A stretch of 64,000 bases of DNA from JAFIFT01 sp020051095 (GCF_964199965.1 NZ_CAXMZT010000009.1:62001-126000); one strand, 5' to 3'. Positions 27,606 through 37,500 are shown, counted from the stretch's first letter. The notes: generated by a model from the letters alone, not told the origin. Made by a program: numbers and translations.

Positions 27606-27788
27606 ATGTACATGCTTTATTTTCTCGTCCCGGAAACACATCTTGATTTTAAAGCGACTATTGCTGAAGCTCTTTATAAAAATGGAACCATCCCTGTTAA
27701 AAAAATTGCTGAACAGTTGGATATTTCCAAAACCACGCTGTATTTGTACTTACGATCTCGAAATGTTCCTGTAGGAGAAAAAAGTTGA
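27606..27788 (+). CDS. Small helix-turn-helix protein, like a serine-recombinase C-terminus
   Basis: 60 residues. AEALYKNGTIPVKKIAEQLD and ISKTTLYLYLRSRNVPVG match the C-terminal DNA-binding helix-turn-helix (HTH_7) of Tn3-type resolvases and invertases. The catalytic domain is absent. TAGGAG precedes the ATG, so it may be expressed as a mini-regulator, or it may be the remnant of a lost transposon resolvase. Confidence 0.55.
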   Translation: MYMLYFLVPETHLDFKATIAEALYKNGTIPVKKIAEQLDISKTTLYLYLRSRNVPVGEKS

Positions 27789-27876
27789 CACTTCAATTTC
27801 TAGGAAATAAATATCACATCTTGATTTGGTTATTCGAGAAAATCCACCTAATGATAATATCCCCGAAGAGGTACTA

Positions 27877-28728
27877 ATGTACGATAGATTATATCGTTGG
27901 TTTTCTGCTATATCACAATTTAGTAAAGCCCTTTACGCTTCGTTCTATTCTTCTGTTTTATATGCTGATGTAGTGAAGCGTTGGCACGGTTTGGGGATTG
28001 GGTACCTTTTATTCCTCATTATTTTGGGAGCCATTCCTTTATCTGGGCGGGTGATCGTAGCATTCAATCATTTTTTTCAGGAGGAAATTCTATTCCCCAT
28101 CCAAGTGCTTCCTTTACTGACTATACAAAATGGTGAGATCACTTACAATCAACCCATGCCCTATTTAATAAAAAACAACAAAGGAGAAGTGGTCTCAATA
28201 ATAGACACGACAGGAACCGTGTCTGAAATGAATCAGGCATACCCTCAACTTACGATTTTAATTACCAAAAATAAAATTGACTTCAGACCACCTAGTTATA
28301 AGCAGTTTTTAGGTTTGGTTAAAAATGCCATTGGCAACCCTATTTATACCCGCACTTTTGACAAAGGGCTTAATGGGTTATTCTCTGGCACTGAGTGGCT
28401 TCATTCCTCTGGGATTTCCAGATTAAATACGCTGATGCAAATCCTTGTCTTTCCCGGCGTGACTTTATTTTATTTTGGTGTTTTTGGGGTTATTTTACTC
28501 CTAATGTCCGCATTGGTGCAGCTGTACTCTGATATTTTTTTCGGCTTTAAACTCCCATTTAAAGCCTCATGCCGTCTGTTGGTTGTAGCTGCAACTCCTA
28601 CCTTGGTGCTATTCTTTTTTATGCGAGGTGGTAATTTCGCTGTACCAGGAATGGCTTTGGTTTATGGAGTACTCATTCTCAGTTATACTTCCTATGGGCT
28701 GTATTCAGCCAAACGGTTTAGTGTTTGA
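27877..28728 (+). CDS. DUF1189-like integral membrane protein
   Basis: 283 residues from ATG 27877, chosen because GAGG lies 6 bases upstream. One N-terminal helix (GIGYLLFLIILGAIPL), a ~130-residue extracytoplasmic part with QNGEITYNQPMPYLI, and three C-terminal helices match the DUF1189 layout. Function unknown. It overlaps the convergent methyltransferase gene by 11 bases. Confidence 0.65.
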   Translation: MYDRLYRWFSAISQFSKALYASFYSSVLYADVVKRWHGLGIGYLLFLIILGAIPLSGRVIVAFNHFFQEEILFPIQVLPLLTIQNGEITYNQPMPYLIKNNKGEVVSIIDTTGTVSEMNQAYPQLTILITKNKIDFRPPSYKQFLGLVKNAIGNPIYTRTFDKGLNGLFSGTEWLHSSGISRLNTLMQILVFPGVTLFYFGVFGVILLLMSALVQLYSDIFFGFKLPFKASCRLLVVAATPTLVLFFFMRGGNFAVPGMALVYGVLILSYTSYGLYSAKRFSV

Positions 28729-29467
28729 TTTTATATATTCTAACTGGACATAGTCCCCAACTCATTAACTCTACACCCTGATAAATGGATTCAAATTGTT
28801 CGTGATGTATCATTCGAGTGGTGACAATAATTCGGCTACCTGGTTTTAGACCAGCCATCTTTGAAATTAATTCATTCCAGGTGGGATCACTTAGGCAAGT
28901 GGCTGCTACGTAGATGATATCGGCATCCCCAAAATCATAATGCGAAAAACTGTCGTTGAAAAATTGAACGTGCTCCATTTGAGGTAGGTATTCTTTCTCA
29001 TCATCATGTTTTTGAAATTGTTGAATTGCCTTTTCAAGCTGTGTATTCGATTGTTCATACAGAGGAGGTAACAACTCAATACCAATAGATTTGTTAACAT
29101 TAAAAAATAATATGGCACTCAATACTGCTTTTCCTGACCCCGAACCTAAGTCATAAAAGACATCTTTCGTAGAAGGAAAGGTTCGTTCAAGAATGGTATA
29201 AAACGACAAAAAATCGATTTCTCCATAAATAAACTCTTTATTTTGAATCAAATGCAATAATCGATACCTTATCGATGAGGATTTCGCATGAACTTTTTTG
29301 TAAAGTTCCTCCAAAATACGTGTCTTTTTCTCTATATTTGACCAATCAGCCCTCTGACTTAACTGTTTTTTTTGCTCTTTTTTTTTGAAATGGGGAACAA
29401 GTATATTGGTTAATAGGAGTTTTGAGATAACTAATAAAAAAGGTATGGTGATAATAAAGTAGAACAT
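28718..29467 (-). CDS. DOT1-like SAM-dependent methyltransferase with an N-terminal membrane anchor
   Basis: 249 residues. An N-terminal hydrophobic helix (FYFIITIPFLLVISKLLL) is followed by a class I methyltransferase domain: DVFYDLGSGSGKAVL is the SAM motif and SIGIELLPPLYEQ the acidic ribose site, with NDSFSHYDFGDADIIYVAAT after it. This arrangement resembles the DOT1 lysine-methyltransferase group. A host-protein target is conceivable in Legionella, but the anchor may equally mean a bacterial membrane role. Confidence 0.7.
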   Translation of the reverse strand: MFYFIITIPFLLVISKLLLTNILVPHFKKKEQKKQLSQRADWSNIEKKTRILEELYKKVHAKSSSIRYRLLHLIQNKEFIYGEIDFLSFYTILERTFPSTKDVFYDLGSGSGKAVLSAILFFNVNKSIGIELLPPLYEQSNTQLEKAIQQFQKHDDEKEYLPQMEHVQFFNDSFSHYDFGDADIIYVAATCLSDPTWNELISKMAGLKPGSRIIVTTRMIHHEQFESIYQGVELMSWGLCPVRIYKIKH

Positions 29468-29518
29468 AACGTGTCACAGTGTTTTAGAGAGCTTTATTAT
29501 AGTATTACAGGTTATTTC

Positions 29519-29533
29519 GTAAAATAAAGTAAA
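29519..29533 (+). promoter_or_regulatory. Candidate CpxR box
   Basis: GTAAA-ATAAA-GTAAA is an exact GTAAA-N5-GTAAA match. A TATAAT lies at 29557-29562, and the frameshifted gene starts at 29599. CpxR controls several Dot/Icm effector and structural genes in Legionella. Binding here is inferred from sequence only. Confidence 0.55.
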
Positions 29534-29598
29534 AATTCCATCAAAAAAATTTCACATATAATTTCTCTATTATTACAGATTTGAAATTGGTTCTCTTC

Positions 29599-29876
29599 AT
29601 GAAAAAAGACAAAGAAAAACATCGGCACGTCCCTGAATCAACCACAGCAGATGAACCAAAAGTCTCTTCAGTTACACTAACGTTACAACTATTAACCAAA
29701 GAAAAAGAAAAAAATAAAGAAGCAGAAAAAAAGAATCTGCTGATGAAACAGCAAAAGTACGCTGTAAGGTTTGTTTTAAAGAAATCGCACCTAAACGTCT
29801 TTGTTCTGGACATGGTGGCGGCGGTGGTGGAGACAAAAGAAGCCCTGAAGTAACATTACTTGATGGATTTGGATAG
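29599..29876 (+). pseudogene. Frameshifted short copy of the CxxC/CxxH polyglycine protein
   Basis: The ATG at 29599 gives MKKDKEKHRHVPESTTADEP and VTLTLQLLTKEKEKNKEAEK, near-identical in layout to the gene at 32444-33376. The frame shifts at an A7 run (about 29725-29735). Adding one A restores ESADETAKVRCKVCFKEIAP, then KRLCSGHGGGGGG, stopping at TAG 29874-29876. The metal-site pattern CxxC-x9-CxxH is thus conserved in the broken frame. It could be a young pseudogene, or the A-run could allow slippage. Even repaired it is truncated. Confidence 0.65.
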
Positions 29877-30003
29877 TGTACGCAATTTGCTTGCTGTTTA
29901 TCCTTTGGGGTAGCTATGAATTTCACTTTATCACGCATTCCATGCTCATGTGACCTTTAGTACAATATGATATATTTAGCAATTAAACCACGGGAAAACC
30001 TTT

Positions 30004-30663
30004 ATGTTTGAAGCGATTATTTTTGACTTTGACGGTGTTATTTTAGATAGCGAGCCGCTGCATTATGAAGCAGTTACTAATGTATTAAAAAAAATCGGGA
30101 TAATACTAAGCTACAAAGAATATGCAAAAAAATACATTGGACTATCTGACAAAGAAATGTTTCCCTTATTATTGAAAGATAAGGGATGTGTATTTTCAGC
30201 AGGCGCTATTGCTTTGCTTATCAATGAAAAAATCGACGTGTATACCCGTATCATAGATGCTTGTAATAAATTACCCATTATCACAAGTGTAGATCAATAT
30301 ATTTACAACGCCCTTCAAAATGACCAAAAAATTGCCATATGTACAGGCTCAACCAAAATAGAAATTTCGACAGCTCTCGATAAACTAAACCTCCGTCAGC
30401 ATTTCGATACCATTGTTACTGCTGAAGACGTTCAATCTGGAAAACCCTCCCCAGAGGGATATCTATTAACCGCCAAGCGACTTGGGGTTCCAACTAATAA
30501 ATGTTTGGTTATTGAGGATTCACCACATGGCATAACTGCCGCTAAAAATGCGGGAATGCACGTAGTAGCGCTAGCCACTACACATGAAAATCAATGGCTT
30601 CAAAATGCAGATCAAATTGTAACTGGTTTTGAAGCATTATTAGATGTGACAGGCCATGTATAA
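30004..30663 (+). CDS. HAD-family phosphatase (beta-phosphoglucomutase-like)
   Basis: 219 residues. Motif I is DFDGVILDSEPLH (Asp nucleophile and acid at about residues 8 and 10), motif II is ICTGSTK, the lysine lies in SGKPSPEGY, and motif IV is VIEDSPHGITAA. All catalytic residues are present. It probably hydrolyses or mutates a small phosphorylated metabolite. It overlaps the acyltransferase gene by 8 bases, suggesting co-translation. Confidence 0.85.
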   Translation: MFEAIIFDFDGVILDSEPLHYEAVTNVLKKIGIILSYKEYAKKYIGLSDKEMFPLLLKDKGCVFSAGAIALLINEKIDVYTRIIDACNKLPIITSVDQYIYNALQNDQKIAICTGSTKIEISTALDKLNLRQHFDTIVTAEDVQSGKPSPEGYLLTAKRLGVPTNKCLVIEDSPHGITAAKNAGMHVVALATTHENQWLQNADQIVTGFEALLDVTGHV

Positions 30664-31810
30664 CGAAATAAACCAAACAAATACTATTCGTAACGATGGA
30701 ATTGATTTAATAAGAGGTTTGTCTGTTTTTTCAGTTATCCTGTTGCACTGCTACATTCACTTACCGTTTGGGCAGAGTATTCTTCCTCAGAGATTAGTGA
30801 ATATCCTATTCAGGAGTGGGTATTATGGTGTGATGGCTTTTTTTGTTGTTTCTGGATTTTTGATTACGACATCAACCATTAAAAAATGGGGCGATCTTCA
30901 GAATATCCAATGCAAGCAATTTTATTTGATGCGTTTCGCCCGAATTATGCCCTGCCTAGTGGCGCTTTTAATTGTTTTGAGCCTGCTTGATCTAATAAAA
31001 ATAAATGGATTTATCCTACACACCACCACGCTGGGAAAAGCATTATTTTCTGCGTTTACATTTAATATTAATTGGCTAGAGGCCAAAACTGGCTATTTAC
31101 CAGGTAATTGGGACGTGCTTTGGTCTTTATCCATTGAAGAAATTTTTTATATGTTTTTCCCCTTATTATGTATCTTTTTAAAAAATAAATATCAATTGAT
31201 AGTGTTCATGCTCATTTTAATTATATTAGGGCCATTTGCTCGAACAGTGTTTAGCCACAATGAAATCTGGAGCGATCACTCGTATCTGTCCTGTATGGAT
31301 GGCATTGCAATTGGCTGCCTAGCAGCCATGTTAGCTAAACAAATCAAACTGAATCGACCATTAATTTTATTCTTTTTCACAACAGGCTTATTGTTATTTA
31401 TGTTTGTGTTTTTCTTCAGAAAGCAAGTTTTTGACATAGGATTGACTCCAGCAGGTTTAAATGTGACATTTTTAGAGATAGGTATTGCTTTAATTATCAT
31501 CGCTACTACTCAAGAGCTGCTTACAAGGGATAGTCGTTATGGAGGTCAATTAACATCCTTAATCAGATGGTTTGGTAGAAATAGTTATGAAGTGTATCTT
31601 ACCCATATGTTTGTTGTGATGTTTATAGGCAATACATTTTATTACTCCAAGCAATCAGCCATTTATATTGGACTCGAGTACTTCACTATATTGGCGCTTT
31701 CTGGCTTGTTAGGACATTCTATTGCCAAGTATTATTCAAACCCAATTAATAAAAAGTTAAGAACAAGTAAGTCCATAAAATCTGCGTCTTTTTCATTGGA
31801 GATGGGTTAG
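30656..31810 (+). CDS. Acyltransferase-3 family membrane protein (OafA/YrhL type)
   Basis: 384 residues with about ten membrane helices. Early motifs are DGIDLIRGLSVFSVILLHCY (catalytic His) and FFVVSGFLITT, with RFARIMPCLVALL and WSLSIEEIFYMFFP further on, matching family members that O-acylate surface sugars. It could modify lipopolysaccharide or capsule. Its 3' end overlaps a convergent phosphotransferase remnant by 18 bases. Confidence 0.85.
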   Translation: MYNEINQTNTIRNDGIDLIRGLSVFSVILLHCYIHLPFGQSILPQRLVNILFRSGYYGVMAFFVVSGFLITTSTIKKWGDLQNIQCKQFYLMRFARIMPCLVALLIVLSLLDLIKINGFILHTTTLGKALFSAFTFNINWLEAKTGYLPGNWDVLWSLSIEEIFYMFFPLLCIFLKNKYQLIVFMLILIILGPFARTVFSHNEIWSDHSYLSCMDGIAIGCLAAMLAKQIKLNRPLILFFFTTGLLLFMFVFFFRKQVFDIGLTPAGLNVTFLEIGIALIIIATTQELLTRDSRYGGQLTSLIRWFGRNSYEVYLTHMFVVMFIGNTFYYSKQSAIYIGLEYFTILALSGLLGHSIAKYYSNPINKKLRTSKSIKSASFSLEMG

Positions 31811-32258
31811 ACATACAGACCATCCCCAATGGGTTACAAAGCATTTTTTGTCTTGTTCTGATTGCTCTTGGGTTGAATTCTTCCCTAGCAAGACTTGTTC
31901 AAGATAATAGCGGCTGTCTTCAAAAAAACGCTGAAGTTTATAAAACTCACATAAGTTATGATTGATTTTATAATGAGGATTTAGTTTGCAATATTCATCA
32001 ACAAGAGGCACCTCTTGATAGTGCCAAAGATCGCGCTCAATAGGCGCGATTTTTAATCCATCCCAATCAACTAACCATACTTCATATGGAGTTTGCAAAA
32101 CATTATAGTGGTGAGCATCACCATGAGTAATGACAAAAGGCATTTTTCCCTTTGAAAATTTTGTCTGCCATTGTTGAATAGTGTTCAAGTGCCCTGGTTA
32201 ATTTTTCTTTATTCTTATCTAAAAGAGAAAGAATCGATTTTGCATGGTTTGTATATGT
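31793..32258 (-). pseudogene. Broken APH(9)-like phosphotransferase
   Basis: The C-terminal catalytic half is open from 32188: VITHGDAHHYNVL and WLVDWDGLKIAPIERDLWHY, the latter typical of the APH(9) group. Upstream, another frame continues the family sequence (HAKSILSLLDKNKEKLTRAL, about 32165-32246), so a frameshift separates the parts. The N-terminal nucleotide-binding half is missing. It is a decayed paralogue of the intact gene at 51973. Confidence 0.7.
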
Positions 32259-32403
32259 TTATGTTCTTTTATTTTTACTTAAATTTAACTTACTTTTAAG
32301 ATATTTTTTGGCAACACTTGAGCCGATGATCTTTTGTATAACACCTTCACTGTTCCCATTTTTGCTGGAGAGGTTACATTTTTAAAATATAATTTTTAAT
32401 AGA

Positions 32404-32437
32404 TGCGAATAAAAGTAAGACATTATTTTTATTCGCA
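32404..32437 (-). terminator. Terminator hairpin after the CxxC/CxxH gene
   Basis: TGCGAATAAAA pairs perfectly with TTTTATTCGCA across 12 bases, starting 6 bases past the stop of the minus-strand gene at 32444. The minus strand continues with an AT-rich, moderately U-rich tract. Confidence 0.6.
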
Positions 32438-32443
32438 CTTATT

Positions 32444-33376
32444 TTACCGAGGTTTCATATTAAAGGGAGATGGGTTAAAGATTTCTTGCTCCTCTTCCTC
32501 CGCCTTTTTAGGTTCTATATCCTTATTAGGCTCAATTTCTTCTCGTTTAGTGGGTTTATCTTTATTAGAATGCTTGGGTTCCATCGAAAGTGGATTTGGA
32601 GCATGACTTTGATCTTTCGTGACTTCATCCTTTTCTTGTGCTTTCGGACTGGATATGGGCACTAAATTATTTGCTAGCCGTTGGTTAAATGCATCGTATA
32701 AGGCTAATGTGGGCATGGTAATACGAAGAGAAAGTATGTTTCCTTTCTCATCTTGAATCATTTTCATACAATCATCGGGAAGATGATTTTCTTCTTTAAA
32801 CTCATTAAATTCTTTTATAATCGCTTCCATGAATTTTTTTAATTCTTCTCTTTGTTCTTCAGTTAATGCATTAGGCTCACAAAGCAATTTAATGGTAAGG
32901 GTCATTGAATCGCGATCACTATCAACCAGCAATAGTCCTTTGGCGATCAAATCCGCAATTATTTCTGGGTCAAAACTAGACTCTAAATCAAGTGCTTCAC
33001 TATCTCCCATTGAAGCAAACTCCCCCAATTCATGCGTAGTCTCTAATACCTTGCCTGATTTAGTTAGAGATTTATCTTCCCCAGGACTTGCTGTTTCCTC
33101 GGATGTCTTACCAGAACCACCATCACCTCCACCGCCTCCACCACCACCATGTCCGAAACAACGACGGGTAGGGGCTATTTCTTTAAAACAAGTCCGACAG
33201 CGTGATTTTGCTCCTTCAGCAGCAGACTCTTTTTTTTCTATCTCTTTAATTTTTTCTTTTTCTTTGTTCAATAGTTGTAACGTTATTGAAGCTGAAGAGG
33301 TTTGTTCTTTTGCTCCACCTGCTGTGGTTGGTTCAGGGATGGGCTGATGTTTTTCTTTCTCTTTGTCTTTTTTCAT
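32444..33376 (-). CDS. Low-complexity CxxC/CxxH polyglycine protein, candidate effector
   Basis: 310 residues from ATG 33376. A Lys/Glu-rich start (MKKDKEKEKHQPIPEPTTAG) and a helix (LNKEKEKIKEIEKKE) precede C-R-T-C-x9-C-F-G-H followed by eight glycines, a possible zinc knuckle with a flexible hinge. A folded middle (about 145-235) and a very charged, Glu/Lys/Pro-rich tail follow. No family recognised. Intrinsic disorder and an acidic tail suit a translocated substrate. A broken copy lies at 29599 with the same upstream bases. Confidence 0.65.
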   Translation of the reverse strand: MKKDKEKEKHQPIPEPTTAGGAKEQTSSASITLQLLNKEKEKIKEIEKKESAAEGAKSRCRTCFKEIAPTRRCFGHGGGGGGGGDGGSGKTSEETASPGEDKSLTKSGKVLETTHELGEFASMGDSEALDLESSFDPEIIADLIAKGLLLVDSDRDSMTLTIKLLCEPNALTEEQREELKKFMEAIIKEFNEFKEENHLPDDCMKMIQDEKGNILSLRITMPTLALYDAFNQRLANNLVPISSPKAQEKDEVTKDQSHAPNPLSMEPKHSNKDKPTKREEIEPNKDIEPKKAEEEEQEIFNPSPFNMKPR

Positions 33377-33426
33377 GAAGGATACCAAATTAAAGTTTAT
33401 AAATAAGTAAGATAATTATACACAAA

Positions 33427-33455
33427 TATTAAGTTATCTGCAAAATTCCTGTCAA
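33427..33455 (-). promoter_or_regulatory. Sigma-70 promoter for the CxxC/CxxH gene
   Basis: On the minus strand TTGACA, 17 bases, TTAATA; a TATAAT also lies a few bases downstream. The promoter is about 50 bases before the ATG at 33376. The sequence CTTAATATT overlapping the -10 resembles a PmrA half-site, but no second half is seen. Confidence 0.55.
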
Positions 33456-33475
33456 ATAATGTTATATTTTAATTA

Positions 33476-33498
33476 TTTTGATTTAATTTAAATCAAAA
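33476..33498. repeat. 23-base perfect inverted repeat between divergent genes
   Basis: TTTTGATTTAA and TTAAATCAAAA flank a single central T. It lies about 20 bases upstream of the minus-strand -35 and about 190 bases before the icmC-like gene. It is a candidate operator. The rest of the roughly 310-base gap (33377-33685) shows nothing else clear. Confidence 0.45.
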
Positions 33499-33685
33499 AT
33501 TGATGTTGAGTAGTACTCATTGGTTGTACAAAACAAATGGGCATAATTGTTCTAAACTTAACTGTAAGAGAAGAAACAGAAATTGCAAGGTATGGGGTGA
33601 AATTAATTAACTCGGTGGAAGGGTGATGGGTATTAACGCGCTCACGAATAATTAGGTTTAGCTAAGAAAATAGTTGAGGTTCTAT

Positions 33686-34264
33686 ATGGCTGGTACATGT
33701 ACAGGCGGGACAGTGGCATGCTGGATATCGAGTCAGGTCGATGTATTAAATAATATTGCAAATAACTTGCTTCCTGTAGAGCGCTTGATTACCGGAGGAG
33801 CCTATCTTATCGGTTGCGCCTTTTTATTTAAGGGTATCTATTGTTTAAAGCAATATGGTGAACAACGAACAATGCAATCGAGTAGTACCAATGCTAAAGA
33901 ACCAATAACCTATCTGTTAGTGGGTACAATGCTGATTTATTTTCCAACGACTTTTGCAACATTCATGCAATCTACTTTTGGTTATCAAAATATTCTTCAA
34001 TATGCACCGGTAAACAGCGGTAATTCGACTCTTGATACATTATTTGGTAGTGGAAGTGTCGTTGGAAGGCCGTTGACTATTATTATTCAAGTCATCGGTC
34101 TGATTGCTTTTGTAAGAGGGTGGGTATTGATTGCACGCGCTGCATCTTCGGGTGGGCAACCAGGAGCAACTGGAAAGGGTTTAATGCATGTGTTTGGTGG
34201 AATTCTAGCGGTCAATATTGTAGGTACTCTTGAGATGATTAATAACACCCTGTATGGGTCATGA
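33686..34264 (+). CDS. icmC: IcmC/DotE-like membrane protein
   Basis: 192 residues from ATG 33686 (GAGG upstream; a TTG at 33674 is less likely). Three hydrophobic segments are LITGGAYLIGCAFLFKGIYC, ITYLLVGTMLIYFPTTFATF and PLTIIIQVIGLIAFVRGWVL, the last followed by GQPGATGKGLMHVFGGILAV. Size and pattern match IcmC/DotE and the related DotV/IcmD group of the Dot/Icm type IVB system. A lone copy on an element is probably an accessory paralogue; the main copy should be elsewhere. Confidence 0.7.
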   Translation: MAGTCTGGTVACWISSQVDVLNNIANNLLPVERLITGGAYLIGCAFLFKGIYCLKQYGEQRTMQSSSTNAKEPITYLLVGTMLIYFPTTFATFMQSTFGYQNILQYAPVNSGNSTLDTLFGSGSVVGRPLTIIIQVIGLIAFVRGWVLIARAASSGGQPGATGKGLMHVFGGILAVNIVGTLEMINNTLYGS

Positions 34265-34471
34265 TGCACACAGTTCTGCAATTTTTTCCAAGTGACGCAT
34301 TATTTTGGGTTCAAATTGGATCTATCTAGCGCTATTGATGCAGCAATAATGAGTTAACTTGTTGGTGGGAGCAAGTCAAACTCGTTGATAGGTAAGGTAT
34401 CAATTTGACGACCCTCTTAGGTGATGAGCAAGAAAGTCATAGGAACAAATCATAAGAAAACAATTTGAGCT

Positions 34472-34487
34472 GTAAAAAAACCGTAAA
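34472..34487 (+). promoter_or_regulatory. Candidate CpxR box upstream of the 2058-residue gene
   Basis: GTAAA-N6-GTAAA lies about 75 bases before the ATG at 34563. A possible -10 TAAAAT is at 34525-34530. The spacing is one base longer than the textbook N5 but within reported Legionella variation. The remaining 298-base gap shows no gene. Confidence 0.45.
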
Positions 34488-34562
34488 AAAATCATCACCC
34501 AATGTGATCGCAAATTTTTTAGGTTAAAATGTGCGCAACACTTCTATTTTGGTTTTCCTTTT

Positions 34563-37500
34563 ATGTCCACATCCAATACAGAAATCGCTCAAATTCTATC
34601 AGTTAAAAAAATTTCAGGTGAATGGGCACAACACGATCTTTTTCACTCAGTACCAAAGACTGAATCTGGTGCAATTGATTTAACTAAAGCTGAGCATATC
34701 GCTGAAGGCGGGACTCATGTACTTTATCGATTTCCAGATGCGCCTTTTGTTATTAAATTAATGAAACAAAATCCCAATCCTATGGAACTTGAAGAGTTAG
34801 AGAAAAAATATGCTGTTTTATACGATTGCTTTGACAAAGATGGAAAACAACGATGCATCAGGGAACACCACATTACATGTCATGTACAACTTTCTGGAAA
34901 AGAGCCTCAAAGTGCTGCGTTATCAATCGTACCCTATGAGAAATGCTTCAAATCTAAAGTAAAATTCGATTTTAAAATAGAACCCGCGGAACTTGACATT
35001 TACTTAATGGAGCATAACCAGGACTTGTTCGATAAGGCACATAAAGCGCTTATTCAAAAAGACGAGGCTGGAGTAGATTTTGAGCTTAATGATTATGCGA
35101 TCATTGATGAACGAATCGGTGCCATTTTGCAACGTTTGGATAGCGATCCCAAGCTCCGTGAAGTCATGATTGAATTTTTAGATCATTATCGTGATTTTTA
35201 TCAAAAGACCAATATTATCCTGGATGCCATGGGATTTGAAAACATTCTGTTTTTTAAAGACGAACAGGGTGATTGGCAGTTTAAAGTAGGCAGTGCGATT
35301 AAGCACGATACTGGAAAATACACGCAGGAGTTATTTGATACATTACATTCTGGAAAAGAAGTAGATTTGACTGGGTTTGTTAATTTTACTCATGCTTATT
35401 TTTCACCGGCCAACATTAGGGCAGTCAATGTATGTGCCATGAAACTTGGTTTAGAGCCTGTTATTCATGATGTCACGATCGATTCAAACGATTTATTGAG
35501 AATCTCTCAAGAATTATCAGTAGGAGAACGAATGCTTGCCTATGCGCGGCATGGAGATTTTGAAAAAATGGATAAAATTCTCCAAGAACATAGGGATGAG
35601 CTTAGTTTTAATCTCAGAGATTTTTGGACATACTCGCTAATCTCTGAGGAATACATCAAGCATGGACAGCCACCAACAGCACTTAAAAATTATCTGGATA
35701 CTGTGAGTCAATTACCCATTATCTTGCCTGAAAATGAGGATGATGCCAAACGGGTAGCCGACTCAAAAAAAGCCATCATAGACCAAAAAAGCATGCATGA
35801 TAAAAAAATAATGCTTCACCAGGAACTCACAACTTTTGTACTTAATAAGGGGCAACTACAAAAAATAATCGATTCTGCTCATACTCCAGCTGTAAGTTAT
35901 GCTTATGTCGAATCCAAAGAACAACACAAACACGAATTGGTAAAAACTTCTCTTGCTCTTGGCAAAAAAAATGGTCAATCCACAGGTACTGAAAATACCG
36001 TAGATGGTAATACGAGATTTCCAGCCTCTTCACTGAGTAAAATTGTATTTACTTATTTGGTATTACAGCTGGTTAAAGATAAGCAAATCGATTTGGATGA
36101 GCCATTACTTTCTATTCTGCAACAAGAAGGTGAGGAATATGAACGATTCAAGGTACATGGTGAATATCCTGAAAAAGCCACACAATTAACAGCGCGACAT
36201 GTATTATCACATACCACAGGCTTACCTAATTGGAGCCCAGATTTATCTTCTACACTAACGTTTGATCCTAAATCAGATCTAGGTACGGGATATTCGTATT
36301 CAGGCGAAGCGTTTCTTTACTTACAAAAAGTCATTGAGACAAAAACGGGTAAAAATTTAGAGACACTGGCTAAAGAATATGTTTTTGAACCTCTAAGAAT
36401 GGGTCGCTCTACGTTCCGGCCACAACCAGAAGACGACAAAAATATTGTAGTAGTTCATACCCAGCTGGAAAAATCGACTCCCATATTAGAAATAGAGCCA
36501 CCACTTCATTCTGCCGCATCACTGCTTACAACGGCTAATGATTTTTCAAAATTTATGAGTGCTTGGTTGGATAGTATGGATGATCCAATAATAAAACAGG
36601 CATTTGAGCCAAAAAGTGCTTACAGTATTGCGAATACATGTGGGTTGGGTTGGCATCTTTATAAAAATAAAGATGCAGTCATTGCCTATCAATGGGGTGC
36701 AAATCCTAATACACGCTCTTTTATTGCACTAAATGTTACAGAAAAAAAAGGTGCGGTATTTTTTACAAACTCAGAAAATGGGATGAGTATTGCAACTCAA
36801 ATTTTGAACTCTCCTAATTTACCTCCTATTGGTGAAATGCAAGAGCTCTTTAAATATATGAGTTTTAGTCAAAGCGATGAGCCAGGATGGCAAGAAACCA
36901 TTGCAGGTAAGATTTCTGAAGATGAGGGCAGACTTGAAGAAGCGAGACATTATTTTGAAAAGGCCATTGAGCTAAGGCGTTTGGAATGGTCGAATGCAGT
37001 TCATCAAACATCCTCTCCAGGAAAAAAAGAATTTACCTCTCCATTGGAAACTTTTGTAGGAAATTATAATGATGAAGCAGAAGTCTGCCTAAGAGAAGAC
37101 GGCTTGATATGTAGGCGTTTTAATATTGAAACAAAGCTTGTGCGAATATCAGAGACCGAATTTCTGCCTGAAGAGGATCCATCGTTTAAAATAAGTTTCA
37201 AAAGAGATCTCGTGGAAATCCTTTCTATCTATGGTGATCAACCCTTATTGTTTAAACATCCTTTACCAAAATCTCAACTAGAAACAGATCATGAAAAAAC
37301 AGGCGGAGCAAAAGAACAACCCTTTTTAACAACCGTTGATTCAGAAAAAAAAGTGATGTTGCACGACTTGATGAAAAAAGCCTACACTCCTGGAGTATCC
37401 ATTGCCACTATTTCTGATGGAACACTTTCTTGGAACGGTGCTCTTGGTATTTCTGATATGGATTCAGGAGATTGTGTTGATGAATCTACTGTATTTGAGG

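Noticed and set aside
32829..33347. 172-residue plus-strand open frame with polyproline
   Set aside because: It is the antisense of the glycine-rich coding sequence of the minus-strand gene; the polyproline mirrors the glycine codons.
33425..33433. PmrA box upstream of the CxxC/CxxH gene
   Set aside because: CTTAATATT matches one half-site, but no second half-site is present at the expected spacing and it overlaps the -10 region.
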